A DNA stretch of 64,000 nucleotides from JAXGXT01 sp040772665 (GTDB taxonomy: Bacteria > Bacillota > Clostridia > Lachnospirales > Anaerotignaceae). The DNA lies in assembly GCA_040772665.1 (NCBI GenBank), contig JAXGXT010000006.1:62001-126000 (forward strand). Reading direction: 5' to 3'. Below the pieces are notes generated by a model. The model saw nothing but the letters and a program-made list of their open reading frames with translations. It made no database searches and was not told where the DNA came from. Position 1 is the first letter of the stretch. Each line of letters begins with the position of its first letter. The position numbers were made by a program, and so were the translations under genes. Of the stretch, positions 26,174 to 35,102 are shown in pieces.

Positions 26174-27103
26174 TTAAAGCTCAAAATTCTTTTCCTTTGG
26201 TTTTATTCCCGAAAGCCTTAAATCAAGAATATATGCTGAAAGCTGGCAATTACATTGTTTTGCGGCAGTATCCACAACTTCATCTATATTTTGCGAAGTG
26301 ATAACGCTGTTATTTTTCATAATTTCCATTGCACTTATATCTTCATTTTTACTGCAGTAAATAACAGCATCGCATATGTTATCGGAAATAAACTTTAAAT
26401 AGTTTTCCTTTGATTGTTGGCTTAACATAAAAGGTGTTTTAAGTCTTGTAAATGCAATGTTTAAACAAGTTTCCACTTTTTCCGAGGCTATTGCTCTTAT
26501 AAAAAAGGAATCATATTCAATAAACCTTATTCCCCTTGTTTCAACAGCAAGCCTATATTTATAGCCTGCTCCGTGGGTAACCGTTTTAAATATCTTTGCG
26601 GCATTTATAGAAACATATTCAAAATCATAACCCGGAAACACAAGCTTTGTATTAATGTCTTCAATTTCAAGGCAGAAATCACTTTTAAGCTCGTTTAAAA
26701 AGGCAACAACACCGCCTGAAATGTTTTTATGACAATCTATTTTAATAACACATATTTTCTCACAATTTTTAATAAATCCGTCGCCTATATATTTAAGGCC
26801 GCAAGGAACATCCATTTTCACTATATTTCTGCAGTTGTAAAAACAGTGGCTGCCTGCCGTAACAAGACTTTTAGGAAGCACAACCTCCTCTAATCCACGG
26901 CATTGACAAAAAGCATAATTGCCCAAATATGTAACAGTTTCAGGAATTTTTACATCAAGTATAAATTCGCAATCCCTAAAAGCTTCATCGCCGATTTGAG
27001 TAACATCAGAACCGTCAATTTGTTTTGGTATTTTAACAACTGAATCTTTTCCCTTATATTTTTTAATAGTAATGCCTGTTTCGTTTTTTTCAGTAATAAA
27101 CAA
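26174..27103 (-). CDS. BspA-type leucine-rich repeat (LRR_5) protein, cytosolic
   Basis: This 309-residue protein has no signal peptide. Residues about 20-130 form four or five LRR_5 (BspA-like) repeats with the pattern I(G/P)..AF..C..L..V..P: for example IGDEAFRDC, LGNYAFCQCRGLEEVVLPKS and GSHCFYNCRNIVKMDVP. The C-terminal half (about 150-309) is unassigned. LRR_5 proteins are usually surface adhesins; this intracellular form is better seen as a protein-protein contact module. The start is TTG at 27103 after GGGAGTGTGAAAT. It lies 60 bp before the VWA gene and 16 bp after the AraC gene. Confidence 0.85.
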   Translation of the reverse strand: MFITEKNETGITIKKYKGKDSVVKIPKQIDGSDVTQIGDEAFRDCEFILDVKIPETVTYLGNYAFCQCRGLEEVVLPKSLVTAGSHCFYNCRNIVKMDVPCGLKYIGDGFIKNCEKICVIKIDCHKNISGGVVAFLNELKSDFCLEIEDINTKLVFPGYDFEYVSINAAKIFKTVTHGAGYKYRLAVETRGIRFIEYDSFFIRAIASEKVETCLNIAFTRLKTPFMLSQQSKENYLKFISDNICDAVIYCSKNEDISAMEIMKNNSVITSQNIDEVVDTAAKQCNCQLSAYILDLRLSGIKPKEKNFEL

Positions 27104-27119
27104 ATTTCACACTCCCAAA

Positions 27120-27935
27120 TTAAATAAAAATTGTTTCTTTGTAACCTGCAGAATATTTCCCCGGTGAAATTCCCAAAGCTTTTTTAAATGTTCTTATAAA
27201 ATGTGAGTTGTTTCCAAAACCTGAAAGTTCTCCTGCCTCTTGAACACTTTTGCCTTCTCTTAAAAAAGCACAGGCTCTTATAATTCTTTGTGCTGTTAAA
27301 TACTGGTTTATACCAAGCCCTGTTGTTTTTTTAAAAATATAACAAAGGTGCTGTTTTGTTATTTCAAACTGCACTGCAATAGAGTCTAAGGTAATTTCTT
27401 TATCAGCATTGTCTGCAATATAGTTCATAATGGGTGTAACCCTGTCCACATTTTTAGAGTGATATGGTTCTGCTTTAGGGCAATATTCAGCCATTTTGTT
27501 AAGCATGATTAAAAGCTCAATAAAATAATTTTGACACATAAGGTCGTCACCATATTCTTCTCCCTTTTCCATGGCTTTTTCACATAATTTAAAAACCTGG
27601 ATAAGCTCCTCATCTGAAAGAAGTATACAAGGTGTTTTCATTTTAAACATTTTCACAAGGTCGGTTTGCGGTGTGGAAAGAATTGATATATATTCTGTTG
27701 GAAACTTAATTACACATCTTCTGTAAACAGCATTTTCCTCAACTCTGCTTCTGTGTATGGCTGCATCATTTAAAAGCATAACAGCGCCTTTTTTCATTGT
27801 GTATGTGTGCGAGCCTACACCCATCTCTCCTCTGCCTTCAAGCACAATAGTTATTTCATAGGAATCATGAAAGTGAAACTCACTCATTTTCCATGCATAA
27901 TCTTCATTAAGACGAATATCAAAAAAATATTTCAT
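27120..27935 (-). CDS. AraC family transcriptional regulator
   Basis: This 271-residue protein has an N-terminal cupin-like sensing domain (about 10-140, with FHFHDSYEITIVLEGRGEMG) and a C-terminal double HTH of the AraC/XylS type (about 165-265): DSIAVQFEITKQHLCYIFKK and a second helix pair ending SGFGNNSHFIRTFKKALGIS plus PGKY. It is first in a five-gene same-strand run (AraC, LRR_5, VWA, MoxR, UxaA; 27935-21999) with gaps of 16, 60, -4 and 3 bp, so it probably regulates this operon and itself. The effector is unknown; the cupin suggests a small metabolite. Confidence 0.92.
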   Translation of the reverse strand: MKYFFDIRLNEDYAWKMSEFHFHDSYEITIVLEGRGEMGVGSHTYTMKKGAVMLLNDAAIHRSRVEENAVYRRCVIKFPTEYISILSTPQTDLVKMFKMKTPCILLSDEELIQVFKLCEKAMEKGEEYGDDLMCQNYFIELLIMLNKMAEYCPKAEPYHSKNVDRVTPIMNYIADNADKEITLDSIAVQFEITKQHLCYIFKKTTGLGINQYLTAQRIIRACAFLREGKSVQEAGELSGFGNNSHFIRTFKKALGISPGKYSAGYKETIFI

Positions 27936-28068
27936 AATTTAAATTTCTTAACCTTCTTTCATAATATACATTCATAATAATCATAATTTTACTATAAAAT
28001 CTTAATATTTGCAAACTAAAAGCATAAAAAAGCAGCGCAAACCTAAAACTCTTTTCCCGCCTAAACAA

Positions 28069-28112
28069 TAAAAAGTTAAGCACAAGATTAACTCTTAGAA
28101 CTTAACTTTTTA
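28069..28112. terminator. Terminator after the cdaA-cdaR operon
   Basis: TAAAAAGTTAAG (28069-28080) pairs with CTTAACTTTTTA (28101-28112). It lies 13 bp after the YbbR gene stop, and the A and T tracts are part of the arms. Confidence 0.7.
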
Positions 28113-28124
28113 TGACTTAAATGT

Positions 28125-29402
28125 TTATTCTGAAATTTCTTCAGTCTTTTTTATAACAACTGTTATATAAGGGCTTTCCACCTCTGTAAGCCTTGTGCCT
28201 TTAGGAATTTGAACCTGCACAGGAAGTCTGTATTCACCTTCTTCAAGCATTGATATAACAATACTGCCCTTTATATCTTCGTCCTTAACTCCTTCTAAAA
28301 TCTCTTGAGAGCCTTTTAACTGTAAACTTATGTCTGCCGGTGCAATCTCTGCAATAAGCCCTTCTTCAAGTTCCGCAATATAGGAAATGTTGTCATACAT
28401 AAGAGTTACATCTTTAACCGTTTCCTTCACAATTACAACCTTAACAACAACTTTTTCTTCTTCTCCGTTTTTAAGGTTTACACCCAAAGGAAGAAAACTT
28501 TTTATTGAAAAGCCTATTTCCATATCTTCATCCTTATCAGATATATTTACAGGCGGAAGCTTTATTGCTTCCATATCTTTAAGTAAAGCATCACTTCCCG
28601 TTACATAAACTTCTTCAGGGCTGCAGGTAATGCTTTCGTATGAATAACCTTCTTTGGCCGCACCCATAATGTCAGGAATAATTTTTATTTTTTTACTTGA
28701 TTTCATAGGTATATACACACTTGCATTTTTTGTGCTTAATGAAACTCCGTAAACTCTTTGCCCATTGCTGTCATAAGGAATAATTTCTCCCGTATATGTT
28801 GTATCCTCTTGTATGGCCGATGCCTCCATTACAACCTTCACTCTTGAAACTAAATTAACAAGACTTTCCGAACCTGAAACCTCCACTGTTAAAGGCAATA
28901 CGTCAGGGTTTGAATATCCGCTTAGATCTGCAGCCAATTCCACAGGGAATGTTTTTGTCAGCTTATTTTCAATTTTAACGGTAATGTTTGAAGGTGTTCT
29001 GCTGTCAATTTCATAACTGTCGCCAAGATTTGGCGGTATCTTTATTTGCACATTAAGCAAGTGCTCACTTGCGCCATCTTCTAAATCTTTAATTGCTGTT
29101 AAGTCAATGTAAGCTTGAATCTTATCCCTGTTTTGATAAAGCCTGTCAAGGGAAATTCTTTGCCCTCTGATTTTTGCCGAAACCTTAAGGTTTTTTATTT
29201 CATCATAATTTGATATAATTTTGTTTTCGTTTGTAACCCTTTCTGTATTAAGTATTTCCAAAGTTAAAGGAAAACTCCTTGTTTCTGAAGGGTTTTCAAT
29301 ATTTATTACAACAAACCAAAGGCATACGGCTATGGTTAAGGATAAAAGTTTCCATAAAAAATCTTTCATAAGAATTTCACGCAATCTGTTTTTTTTACTC
29401 AT
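28125..29402 (-). CDS. cdaR: YbbR domain protein, CdaA regulator
   Basis: This protein of about 425 residues has one N-terminal membrane anchor (FLWKLLSLTIAVCLWFVVIN) and then about four extracellular YbbR repeats, each beginning with a pattern like V.L.....GYS. It binds and modulates the diadenylate cyclase CdaA. Its gene overlaps the end of cdaA by about 8 bp, the classic cdaA-cdaR order. ATG at 29402 is chosen; a TTG three bases earlier is equally possible. The usual third gene glmM does not follow: a terminator comes directly after. Confidence in the family is high because of the linked cdaA. Confidence 0.93.
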   Translation of the reverse strand: MSKKNRLREILMKDFLWKLLSLTIAVCLWFVVINIENPSETRSFPLTLEILNTERVTNENKIISNYDEIKNLKVSAKIRGQRISLDRLYQNRDKIQAYIDLTAIKDLEDGASEHLLNVQIKIPPNLGDSYEIDSRTPSNITVKIENKLTKTFPVELAADLSGYSNPDVLPLTVEVSGSESLVNLVSRVKVVMEASAIQEDTTYTGEIIPYDSNGQRVYGVSLSTKNASVYIPMKSSKKIKIIPDIMGAAKEGYSYESITCSPEEVYVTGSDALLKDMEAIKLPPVNISDKDEDMEIGFSIKSFLPLGVNLKNGEEEKVVVKVVIVKETVKDVTLMYDNISYIAELEEGLIAEIAPADISLQLKGSQEILEGVKDEDIKGSIVISMLEEGEYRLPVQVQIPKGTRLTEVESPYITVVIKKTEEISE

Positions 29403-30255
29403 CAACCTTTCGCCCCCTCCAGATAGAAACTTTTTTCTTTGGAGCCTTATTCCCCTGGGAAAGCATGCTGCCTAATGTTTCAATGCTGATGTTTCTGTAA
29501 AGAACTCCGTCTTTTGCAAGAGAAACAGAGCCTGTTTCTTCACTGATAATAATAACATAGGCATCACTTACTTCGCTTGCCCCAAGTGCCGCTCTATGTC
29601 TTGTTCCAAGCTCCATACTTACTTCATTGCTTTCTGTAAGAGGTAAAAAGCAGGTAGCGGCAGCAATTCTGTTTTTCTTAATAATAACCGCACCGTCATG
29701 AAGAGGTGTATTATGTTCAAAAATATTTATTAAAAGCTGGCTTGTAACAACTGCATCAATGGGTATTCCCGTTCTTTCAAAATCTCCTAAAGGCACATCT
29801 TTTTCAATAAGTATAAGAGCACCTGTTTTAACGGCACTCATTTTTCCGCAAGCTTTCAGCAATTCTTCATTTGTTTTTTCGGAAAAATCTTCTCCCTCGT
29901 TTCCAGAATCAAAACGAAGAATTGAAACAATATGTCTTCTTTTCCCAAGCTCTTCAAGGGCCTTTCTAAGCTCAGGCTGAAAAACAACTATAACCGCAAT
30001 AATTCCCACAGAAATTGTATTGGAAAGTATCCAGAGTATGGTGTTTAATCTAAGAATCAGGGCAACAAAAGCAAAAGAAAAAATAACAAGTATTCCTTTA
30101 AAAAGAATCCAAGCTCTTGTTTCTTTTATCCAAAATATTATTTTATAAACCATGTAGGCTACAAGAAGAATATCAAGAATATCCACAAAGCCCACAGTAG
30201 GCGGATTTATATTTGTTATCCGAAAGGTTCTAAAAAATACTTCTAAATAGTCCAC
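29395..30255 (-). CDS. cdaA: Diadenylate cyclase CdaA (c-di-AMP synthase)
   Basis: CdaA makes c-di-AMP from two ATP at the membrane; c-di-AMP controls potassium and osmolyte balance and cell-wall homeostasis. The 286-residue protein has three N-terminal membrane helices (about 20-100, with ILDILLVAYMVYKIIFWI) and a DAC domain (about 110-270). The catalytic motifs are seen: DGA in NTPLHDGAVII and RHR in LGTRHRAALGASE. PELRKALEELG after the last helix is typical. The start is GTG at 30255 after GGGGAGGTGCCGG. It is followed by the overlapping cdaR and preceded by two unknown membrane protein genes in the same operon. Confidence 0.97.
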   Translation of the reverse strand: MDYLEVFFRTFRITNINPPTVGFVDILDILLVAYMVYKIIFWIKETRAWILFKGILVIFSFAFVALILRLNTILWILSNTISVGIIAVIVVFQPELRKALEELGKRRHIVSILRFDSGNEGEDFSEKTNEELLKACGKMSAVKTGALILIEKDVPLGDFERTGIPIDAVVTSQLLINIFEHNTPLHDGAVIIKKNRIAAATCFLPLTESNEVSMELGTRHRAALGASEVSDAYVIIISEETGSVSLAKDGVLYRNISIETLGSMLSQGNKAPKKKVSIWRGRKVDE

Positions 30256-30282
30256 CCCGGCACCTCCCCTTGCTTTTATCGC

Positions 30283-31185
30283 TTATTGTTTTATTTTCGG
30301 CACAGCCTTTACGTAATAAACATAATTATCATCTTGAAATTTAACCCTTTCGGCATTGGGATAGTCAAGAACAAAATCTATTTTCTGTATAAAAAACACA
30401 ATTATACAAGAAACAGGAATTCCTATTAATGCACCTGCAATAGAAACCTTTGCAGATGTTAAAAATCCGCACAATAAAAAACCAATAATCATTAAAACAC
30501 CTGATACTAGTATTCCATAATTTGTTTCGTTATCAATAAAAGTGTTGCTTATTATCCAAACAGAAATAAGCCCTAATGAAAACACTCCTGCAGGAAAAAC
30601 CCAGCTTATGTCTATGTTTTTCACAACCACATCAAGCATTTTAACACCGTTATCCACAAAAGCCGCTATGGTAAAGTCTGTCTTTTCCAAAGTTTCTGCA
30701 ATTTCTTTTATAACACCTATGTTATGATAAAGAAAAACACCTATAATAACAGCCCCCAAACCCTTTATTCCAACATAAATTCCTGCCGCCAAAGGCACAA
30801 CATATGGAATTTTAAAAGCATAGGCACCAATCATAAGTAAAATTATTATACTTTCCTTGGGAAAAATTCTGACATAAAACACAAGAATCAGAAAATAAAC
30901 AAGAAAAAATAAAGCCGCCGCTTCAACCGAAACAAAAGATATGTAAAAACAGGACACAACTGCGGCAAAAAACAAAAACGTTCCGCTTGAAACAAGCATT
31001 GATATAAGCCCACATAAAAAAGTTATGCCTATAACCTTAACCATATGAACATTTCCAAGGGAAAGTCTGCTTATCCAGCCAAAAACAATTATCCCTGCAA
31101 AAAACTTAAAAAGAAGCTCCGCCTTGTCACTATTTCTTTTATAAACAGAAGAAAGAATTCTTATATTATGTATTATCTGCTCCAT
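30283..31185 (-). CDS. Polytopic membrane protein in the cdaA operon, function unknown
   Basis: This 300-residue protein is strongly hydrophobic with about nine predicted membrane segments, for example ISMLVSSGTFLFFAAVVSCF, FFLVYFLILVFYVRIF and VFPAGVFSLGLISVWIIS. The C-terminus is cytosolic or charged (DYPNAERVKFQDDNYVYYVK). No family was recognised. Its place, 5 bp after the previous small membrane protein gene and 27 bp before cdaA, suggests co-regulation with c-di-AMP synthesis and perhaps cell-envelope work. It could be a permease-like or scaffold protein. Confidence 0.75.
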   Translation of the reverse strand: MEQIIHNIRILSSVYKRNSDKAELLFKFFAGIIVFGWISRLSLGNVHMVKVIGITFLCGLISMLVSSGTFLFFAAVVSCFYISFVSVEAAALFFLVYFLILVFYVRIFPKESIIILLMIGAYAFKIPYVVPLAAGIYVGIKGLGAVIIGVFLYHNIGVIKEIAETLEKTDFTIAAFVDNGVKMLDVVVKNIDISWVFPAGVFSLGLISVWIISNTFIDNETNYGILVSGVLMIIGFLLCGFLTSAKVSIAGALIGIPVSCIIVFFIQKIDFVLDYPNAERVKFQDDNYVYYVKAVPKIKQ

Positions 31186-31190
31186 ATGTC

Positions 31191-31595
31191 TTAACTTCCC
31201 CCTCCTGCACTCTCTGTTTCTTCTCCATAGAGTTTTGCAAGCATTTTTTCATATTTTTCACAACGTTCCTTTGCCAGATTATATCTTTTGCCGTGTATGT
31301 AAATGCCTATAATGGTATAAACTGCAAGTAGAACTAAAATAAAAACACCCATTTTTATAAATTCAGACTTTGTTAAAATATCAAATATGTTTTCATCCAT
31401 AACAAGTATTTTATGCCCGTAATAAATACCGATAATTATGGTTGTTCCTAAAAGCACACCAAGTCTTGTTATAAAGTTTTTTCTGTATATATAATCTATT
31501 TTATAAAGGGAAGTAATTTTTCTGTCCTCATCGCCATAATGCTTATCATATACGGCAAGGTTAGTCATAAGCCTAACCTTTTTTAAGTTTTCCAT
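31191..31595 (-). CDS. Small two-helix membrane protein heading the cdaA operon
   Basis: This 134-residue protein has two predicted membrane helices (about 40-58 and 78-98, FIKMGVFILVLLAVYTIIGI) and charged ends: a basic N-terminal stretch (KVRLMTNLAVYDKHYGDED) and a C-terminal probable coiled coil rich in Lys and Glu. No known family was recognised. ATG at 31595 follows AAAGGGGAGGTATATTT. It opens the operon of four genes ending in cdaR. Confidence 0.72.
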   Translation of the reverse strand: MENLKKVRLMTNLAVYDKHYGDEDRKITSLYKIDYIYRKNFITRLGVLLGTTIIIGIYYGHKILVMDENIFDILTKSEFIKMGVFILVLLAVYTIIGIYIHGKRYNLAKERCEKYEKMLAKLYGEETESAGGGS

Positions 31596-31756
31596 AAATA
31601 TACCTCCCCTTTATTTTTTCAAACTGCATTTAAGTATACCACAAAACATCACACTGAACATATCTGTTTATTAACATTTAATACAATTTTAATATAAATT
31701 TTTGTAAAAAACACATACAGCAAAACCGTTTAAACATAGTTGCTTATTCTTTAATT

Positions 31757-31946
31757 ATATCATAAGGGCAAAAGTAAGCGGCGGCAGAGCCGTTAGGCTC
31801 TTTCCACAAATGAAATTTGTGGCTATTATATCGTAAGGCAAAAGAAAGCAACGGCAGAGCCGACATTTTCTTTTGGCAACAAACGAATAAAACTCGAAAA
31901 GTTTTATGAGTAATATAATCCGCTGTGATAACAGCGGTAAGAACGT
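31757..31946 (-). repeat. Family B repeat block, part 1 of mosaic
   Basis: On the minus strand this reads as a full family B unit plus part of another: CCGCTGT-tatc-ACAGCGG, ATAAAACTTTTCGAGTTTTAT, the GCCAAAAGAAA stem around CGGC-tct-GCCG, CCACAAA-tttca-TTTGTGG, then GAGCC-taac-GGCTC and CCGCCG. Orientation is opposite to the copies at 9175-9459. Confidence 0.75.
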
Positions 31947-31959
31947 AGACAAAGTCAGA

Positions 31960-32098
31960 ACCTTGAGGGCTTTGCCCTCAAACACCCACAAGGGTTTTAC
32001 CCTTGACCCATCTAAAACCGCATGAATATGCGGTTTTGATAAAAGTTTTTGGTCTTGCTTTTTTCAAAAAGCAAGTGGGGTTGGGCAACGCCCAAGGT
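31960..32098 (+). repeat. Family A repeat embedded between family B copies
   Basis: This 139-bp unit runs from ACCTTG (31960) to CAAGGT (32093-32098). All five hairpins are kept: TTGAGGG-ctttg-CCCTCAA has a changed loop, and TTGGGC-aac-GCCCAA has a changed loop with the same stem. It is in the same orientation as the tandem array at 21369-21975. Confidence 0.85.
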
Positions 32099-32107
32099 TT
32101 GTCTTCA

Positions 32108-32336
32108 GTCTGTCCGCTGTGATAACAGCGGCAGAGCCGTCAGACTCTTTCCACAAATGAAATTTGTGGTTATTATATCATAAGGGCAAAAGTAAGCGGC
32201 GGCAAAGCCGACATTTCCTTTTGGCAACAAACGAATAAAACTTGAAAAGTTTTATGAGTAATATAATCCGCTGTGATAACAGCGGCAGAGCCGTCAGGCT
32301 CTTTCCACAAATGAAATTTGTGGTTATTATATCATA
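32108..32336 (-). repeat. Family B repeat block, part 2 of mosaic
   Basis: On the minus strand this holds one complete family B unit and parts of two others, with repeated CCACAAA/TTTGTGG and CCGCTGT/ACAGCGG hairpins at 32116-32131, 32150-32170 and 32268-32290. It ends about 55 bp before the broken reductase gene. Confidence 0.75.
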
Positions 32337-32393
32337 ATTTTCTAACCCTTTTATAATTTTTTTCCTAATCTTTTATAACAAATCTTTAATATT

Positions 32394-32999
32394 TTATAAA
32401 AGAAAACTTTTCGCTGCTGTTTTTGCTTTTTCCATTGCTTCAGACATTTTACCTTCAACGTCAATTCCCAATATATCAAGGCCTTCCGCCGCAATCATTT
32501 CAAAATCTTTAATCCCATAAAGACCGCAAAGGCTTTTTAAATATGCTCCCCCTTGTTCAAGGAAAGAAAAATCACCTGTTGCAATTCCTCCTCTGCTTGT
32601 TATAAAAATCATTTTCTTTGCGGCGCACATACCCTCACTGCCTTTTTCCGTATATTTAAAAGTTATCCCTGCAACCGATATGTTTTCTATGTATGCTTTC
32701 AAAATTGCAGGAAAACTGTTTTCCCAATAAGGTGCGGCAATAACAACCCTGTCGGCTTTTGAAAACTGCCTTGCCAACTCAAACAATTCTGAATCCAGTT
32801 TCCCGCTGTTTTTCAATTCATTTTGCTCATCAAAATTTTAATATGTTAAATACGGAGGATTGATTTTCATTAAATCCACCTCCGCAATTTCAACTTCATT
32901 TGATTGCAATTTTAACTCTTTTAAAAATGTTTCCGCTATACTGTAACTTCTTGATCTGGACTTTCCTCTTACGCAAGCATTTACAAACAGAATTTTCAT
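32394..32999 (-). pseudogene. Flavodoxin-fold NAD(P)H reductase (azoreductase-like), broken by an in-frame stop
   Basis: From ATG at 32999 the frame reads MKILFVNACVRGKSRSRSYS (phosphate-binding N-terminus of FMN-dependent NADH-azoreductase / NAD(P)H dehydrogenase) for 53 codons. It meets TAA at 32838-32840 (after INPPYLTY) and continues in the same frame with NFDEQNELKNSGKLDSELFE to a normal end at 32394. The second part has ADRVVIAAPYWENSFPAILK and FITSRGGIATGDFSF, the flavin-contact loops. Length with the stop read through is 201 residues, normal for the family. So one nonsense change broke an otherwise clean gene, or the base is an error. A restart at TTG 32816 would lack the FMN phosphate site. 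Confidence 0.88.
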
Positions 33000-33013
33000 T
33001 TTTTATGTCTCCT

Positions 33014-34966
33014 CTAAAGTTCAATTTTATGATATTTCATTTTGTTCCACAGCGTAGACCGGCTTATGCCAAGGTCAGCAGCCGTCTTAGTTCTTGAAAA
33101 CCCATTGTTTTTAAGTGCATTTAAAATTTTATTTTTTTCCCACAAACGGGCTTCGCTTATTCCAAAATCTGTGTCATCATATTTTATTTGTGTGTTTGAA
33201 GGCCTTTGAATACTTTTCTTATTTTTTTCACTTAACCCATCTTCAATTTCACCAAAAAGTGCCTTTGTTGTTATATGCTTATTTTCAAGCATAACACTAA
33301 GCCGCTCAAGCATATTTTGAAGTTCCCTTATGTTTCCTCTAAATTCATACTTCTCAAGTTCTTCTATAATCTGTTCCCAAAGGGCTTCGTTTGCTCTGAA
33401 ACCTCCGTAATTAAAGCTTTTTAGATAGTGTATGGAAATTTCTTTTATATCTTCACTTCTTTCTCTTAACGCAGGAATTTTAAGTTCCAAAACATTCAGT
33501 CTGTAAAACAAATCTTCTCTAAAACTTCCCTTTATAACTTCTTTTTGCAAATCCCTGTTTGTTGCCGCAATTACCCTAACCTCAACAGGAACAACCTTGT
33601 CACTGCCTATTCTTCTTATTTCTTTTTCTTGAATAACACGCAAAAGCTGTGCCTGCATACTTAAAGGCATTTCACCTATTTCATCAAGAAATATGGTGCC
33701 TTTATGTGCCATTTCAAAAACACCCATTTTACCGCCTTTGCTTGCCCCTGTAAAAGAGCCTTCCTCATAACCAAAAAACTCCGCCTCCAAAAGGTTTTTA
33801 GGTATGGCGGCACAGTTAATTGCAACAAAAGGTCCATCTGCACGACGGCTTACATTGTGTATGCTTTGGGCAAAAAGCTCTTTGCCTGTTCCTGTTTCCC
33901 CAAGAATAAGAACTGTGGAGTTTGAAGACGCATAACTTCTTGCAATATTTTTGGTTTCCTCAATCTTTGCACTGCTTCCCTTTATATCTTCAAATCTATA
34001 TTTTGCATAAAACCCTTTTTTATTTTTATAGTAATTTACACGGGCATTTTTTTCATGCTCTTGAAGTGCCGTCAAGTCTTGAAAAGTTGAAACAACACCC
34101 TTTCGCTGTCCGTCAATTTCAATAGGTATTCTGTGTGTTAAAACAGTGCAGTAGGGAAGTTCAAAAACGTCGCCTATATCTCCTTTTTCCTTATCCATGG
34201 CTTTAATCATTTTTGTTCCCTTTACAACCTTGTCAACCCTTTTTCCCTCTAACTTTTCATTTGGGTCAAGGCAAAGAAATTTATAAACCATATCATTGGC
34301 GGCAATTATTATTCCGTTTTCGTCTGTTGCAAGTATGGCATCATTTGTAAAGTTAAAAACAACCTTATACTGCTCCATTCTAAGCACATTTTCTTTATTT
34401 TTTTCTATTTCAATATTTTTAACCTTTAAAACTTCTTTTGCCGCATTTACTGTTTTTTTCAAAGTTTCACGGCTGTGCAAAAGACACACAAAATCAATTT
34501 CCGCCTTCTTTGCCGCCTCATAAGCAACAGGGGCAACAATATACACAGCATTTTCTCTTTTCGCATACTCAAAGCGCTCGTTTTCTCTGCTGTCACAAGG
34601 GTCATAAGGCAGACATGTTGTTTCATAATATTTTTCTAAAACCTTAAAATCAACATCCCTTGTGTTTTCTGCCGCTACGTAAACTGTTTTTCCCATACCC
34701 AAAGATTTGTCAAGAGAGCAAATACAATCCATTGTGGAAAAGCCCATAGGAAAAAAGTTTCCGCTTCCGTCATTATGCATGGCAATAGAATCGTCATCTG
34801 CCAAAACAATAAGCTTAAAGCCTTTTTGATAGAAGTCTTCAGCATTAAACTCTTTCCCTACAGAAAAAACTTCACAACCCTCTTCCATAAGAGCAAATTG
34901 ATTGCTTAATCTTTGTGCATAGTTGGGATATCTGGTTATAAAACATATTTCAGAAATTATTCTCAA
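33014..34966 (-). CDS. Sigma-54 dependent transcriptional activator with PrpR-like N-terminus and PAS domain
   Basis: This protein of about 650 residues has four parts. An N-terminal PrpR_N-like sensory region (about 1-190) comes first. A PAS domain (about 205-315, FNFTNDAILATDENGIIIAA) follows. The AAA+ domain (about 330-565) has Walker A ILGETGTGKELFA, the sigma-54 contact GAFTGA-type motif as GSFTGASKGG, and Walker B GTIFLDEIGEM. A Fis-type HTH (about 610-650, SRTKTAADLGISRSTLWNKM) ends it. It opens promoters held by sigma-54. The start is TTG at 34966, because GGGAGTG is 8 bp upstream; a longer reading to 34987 is possible. Its target may be the neighbouring broken reductase, 14 bp downstream on the same strand, or genes elsewhere. 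Confidence 0.93.
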   Translation of the reverse strand: MRIISEICFITRYPNYAQRLSNQFALMEEGCEVFSVGKEFNAEDFYQKGFKLIVLADDDSIAMHNDGSGNFFPMGFSTMDCICSLDKSLGMGKTVYVAAENTRDVDFKVLEKYYETTCLPYDPCDSRENERFEYAKRENAVYIVAPVAYEAAKKAEIDFVCLLHSRETLKKTVNAAKEVLKVKNIEIEKNKENVLRMEQYKVVFNFTNDAILATDENGIIIAANDMVYKFLCLDPNEKLEGKRVDKVVKGTKMIKAMDKEKGDIGDVFELPYCTVLTHRIPIEIDGQRKGVVSTFQDLTALQEHEKNARVNYYKNKKGFYAKYRFEDIKGSSAKIEETKNIARSYASSNSTVLILGETGTGKELFAQSIHNVSRRADGPFVAINCAAIPKNLLEAEFFGYEEGSFTGASKGGKMGVFEMAHKGTIFLDEIGEMPLSMQAQLLRVIQEKEIRRIGSDKVVPVEVRVIAATNRDLQKEVIKGSFREDLFYRLNVLELKIPALRERSEDIKEISIHYLKSFNYGGFRANEALWEQIIEELEKYEFRGNIRELQNMLERLSVMLENKHITTKALFGEIEDGLSEKNKKSIQRPSNTQIKYDDTDFGISEARLWEKNKILNALKNNGFSRTKTAADLGISRSTLWNKMKYHKIEL

Positions 34967-35102
34967 AAAATCACTCCCGCCAAGCAAATAAATGTTTAAA
35001 CTTGTTTAATCAAATTATAACACCCTGTGGATTTTCATTCAATAAAAACTTGCTTAAATGCTTTAAAGCAAATACAGCTATTGCGGTTTCACTAAACCCA
35101 TT

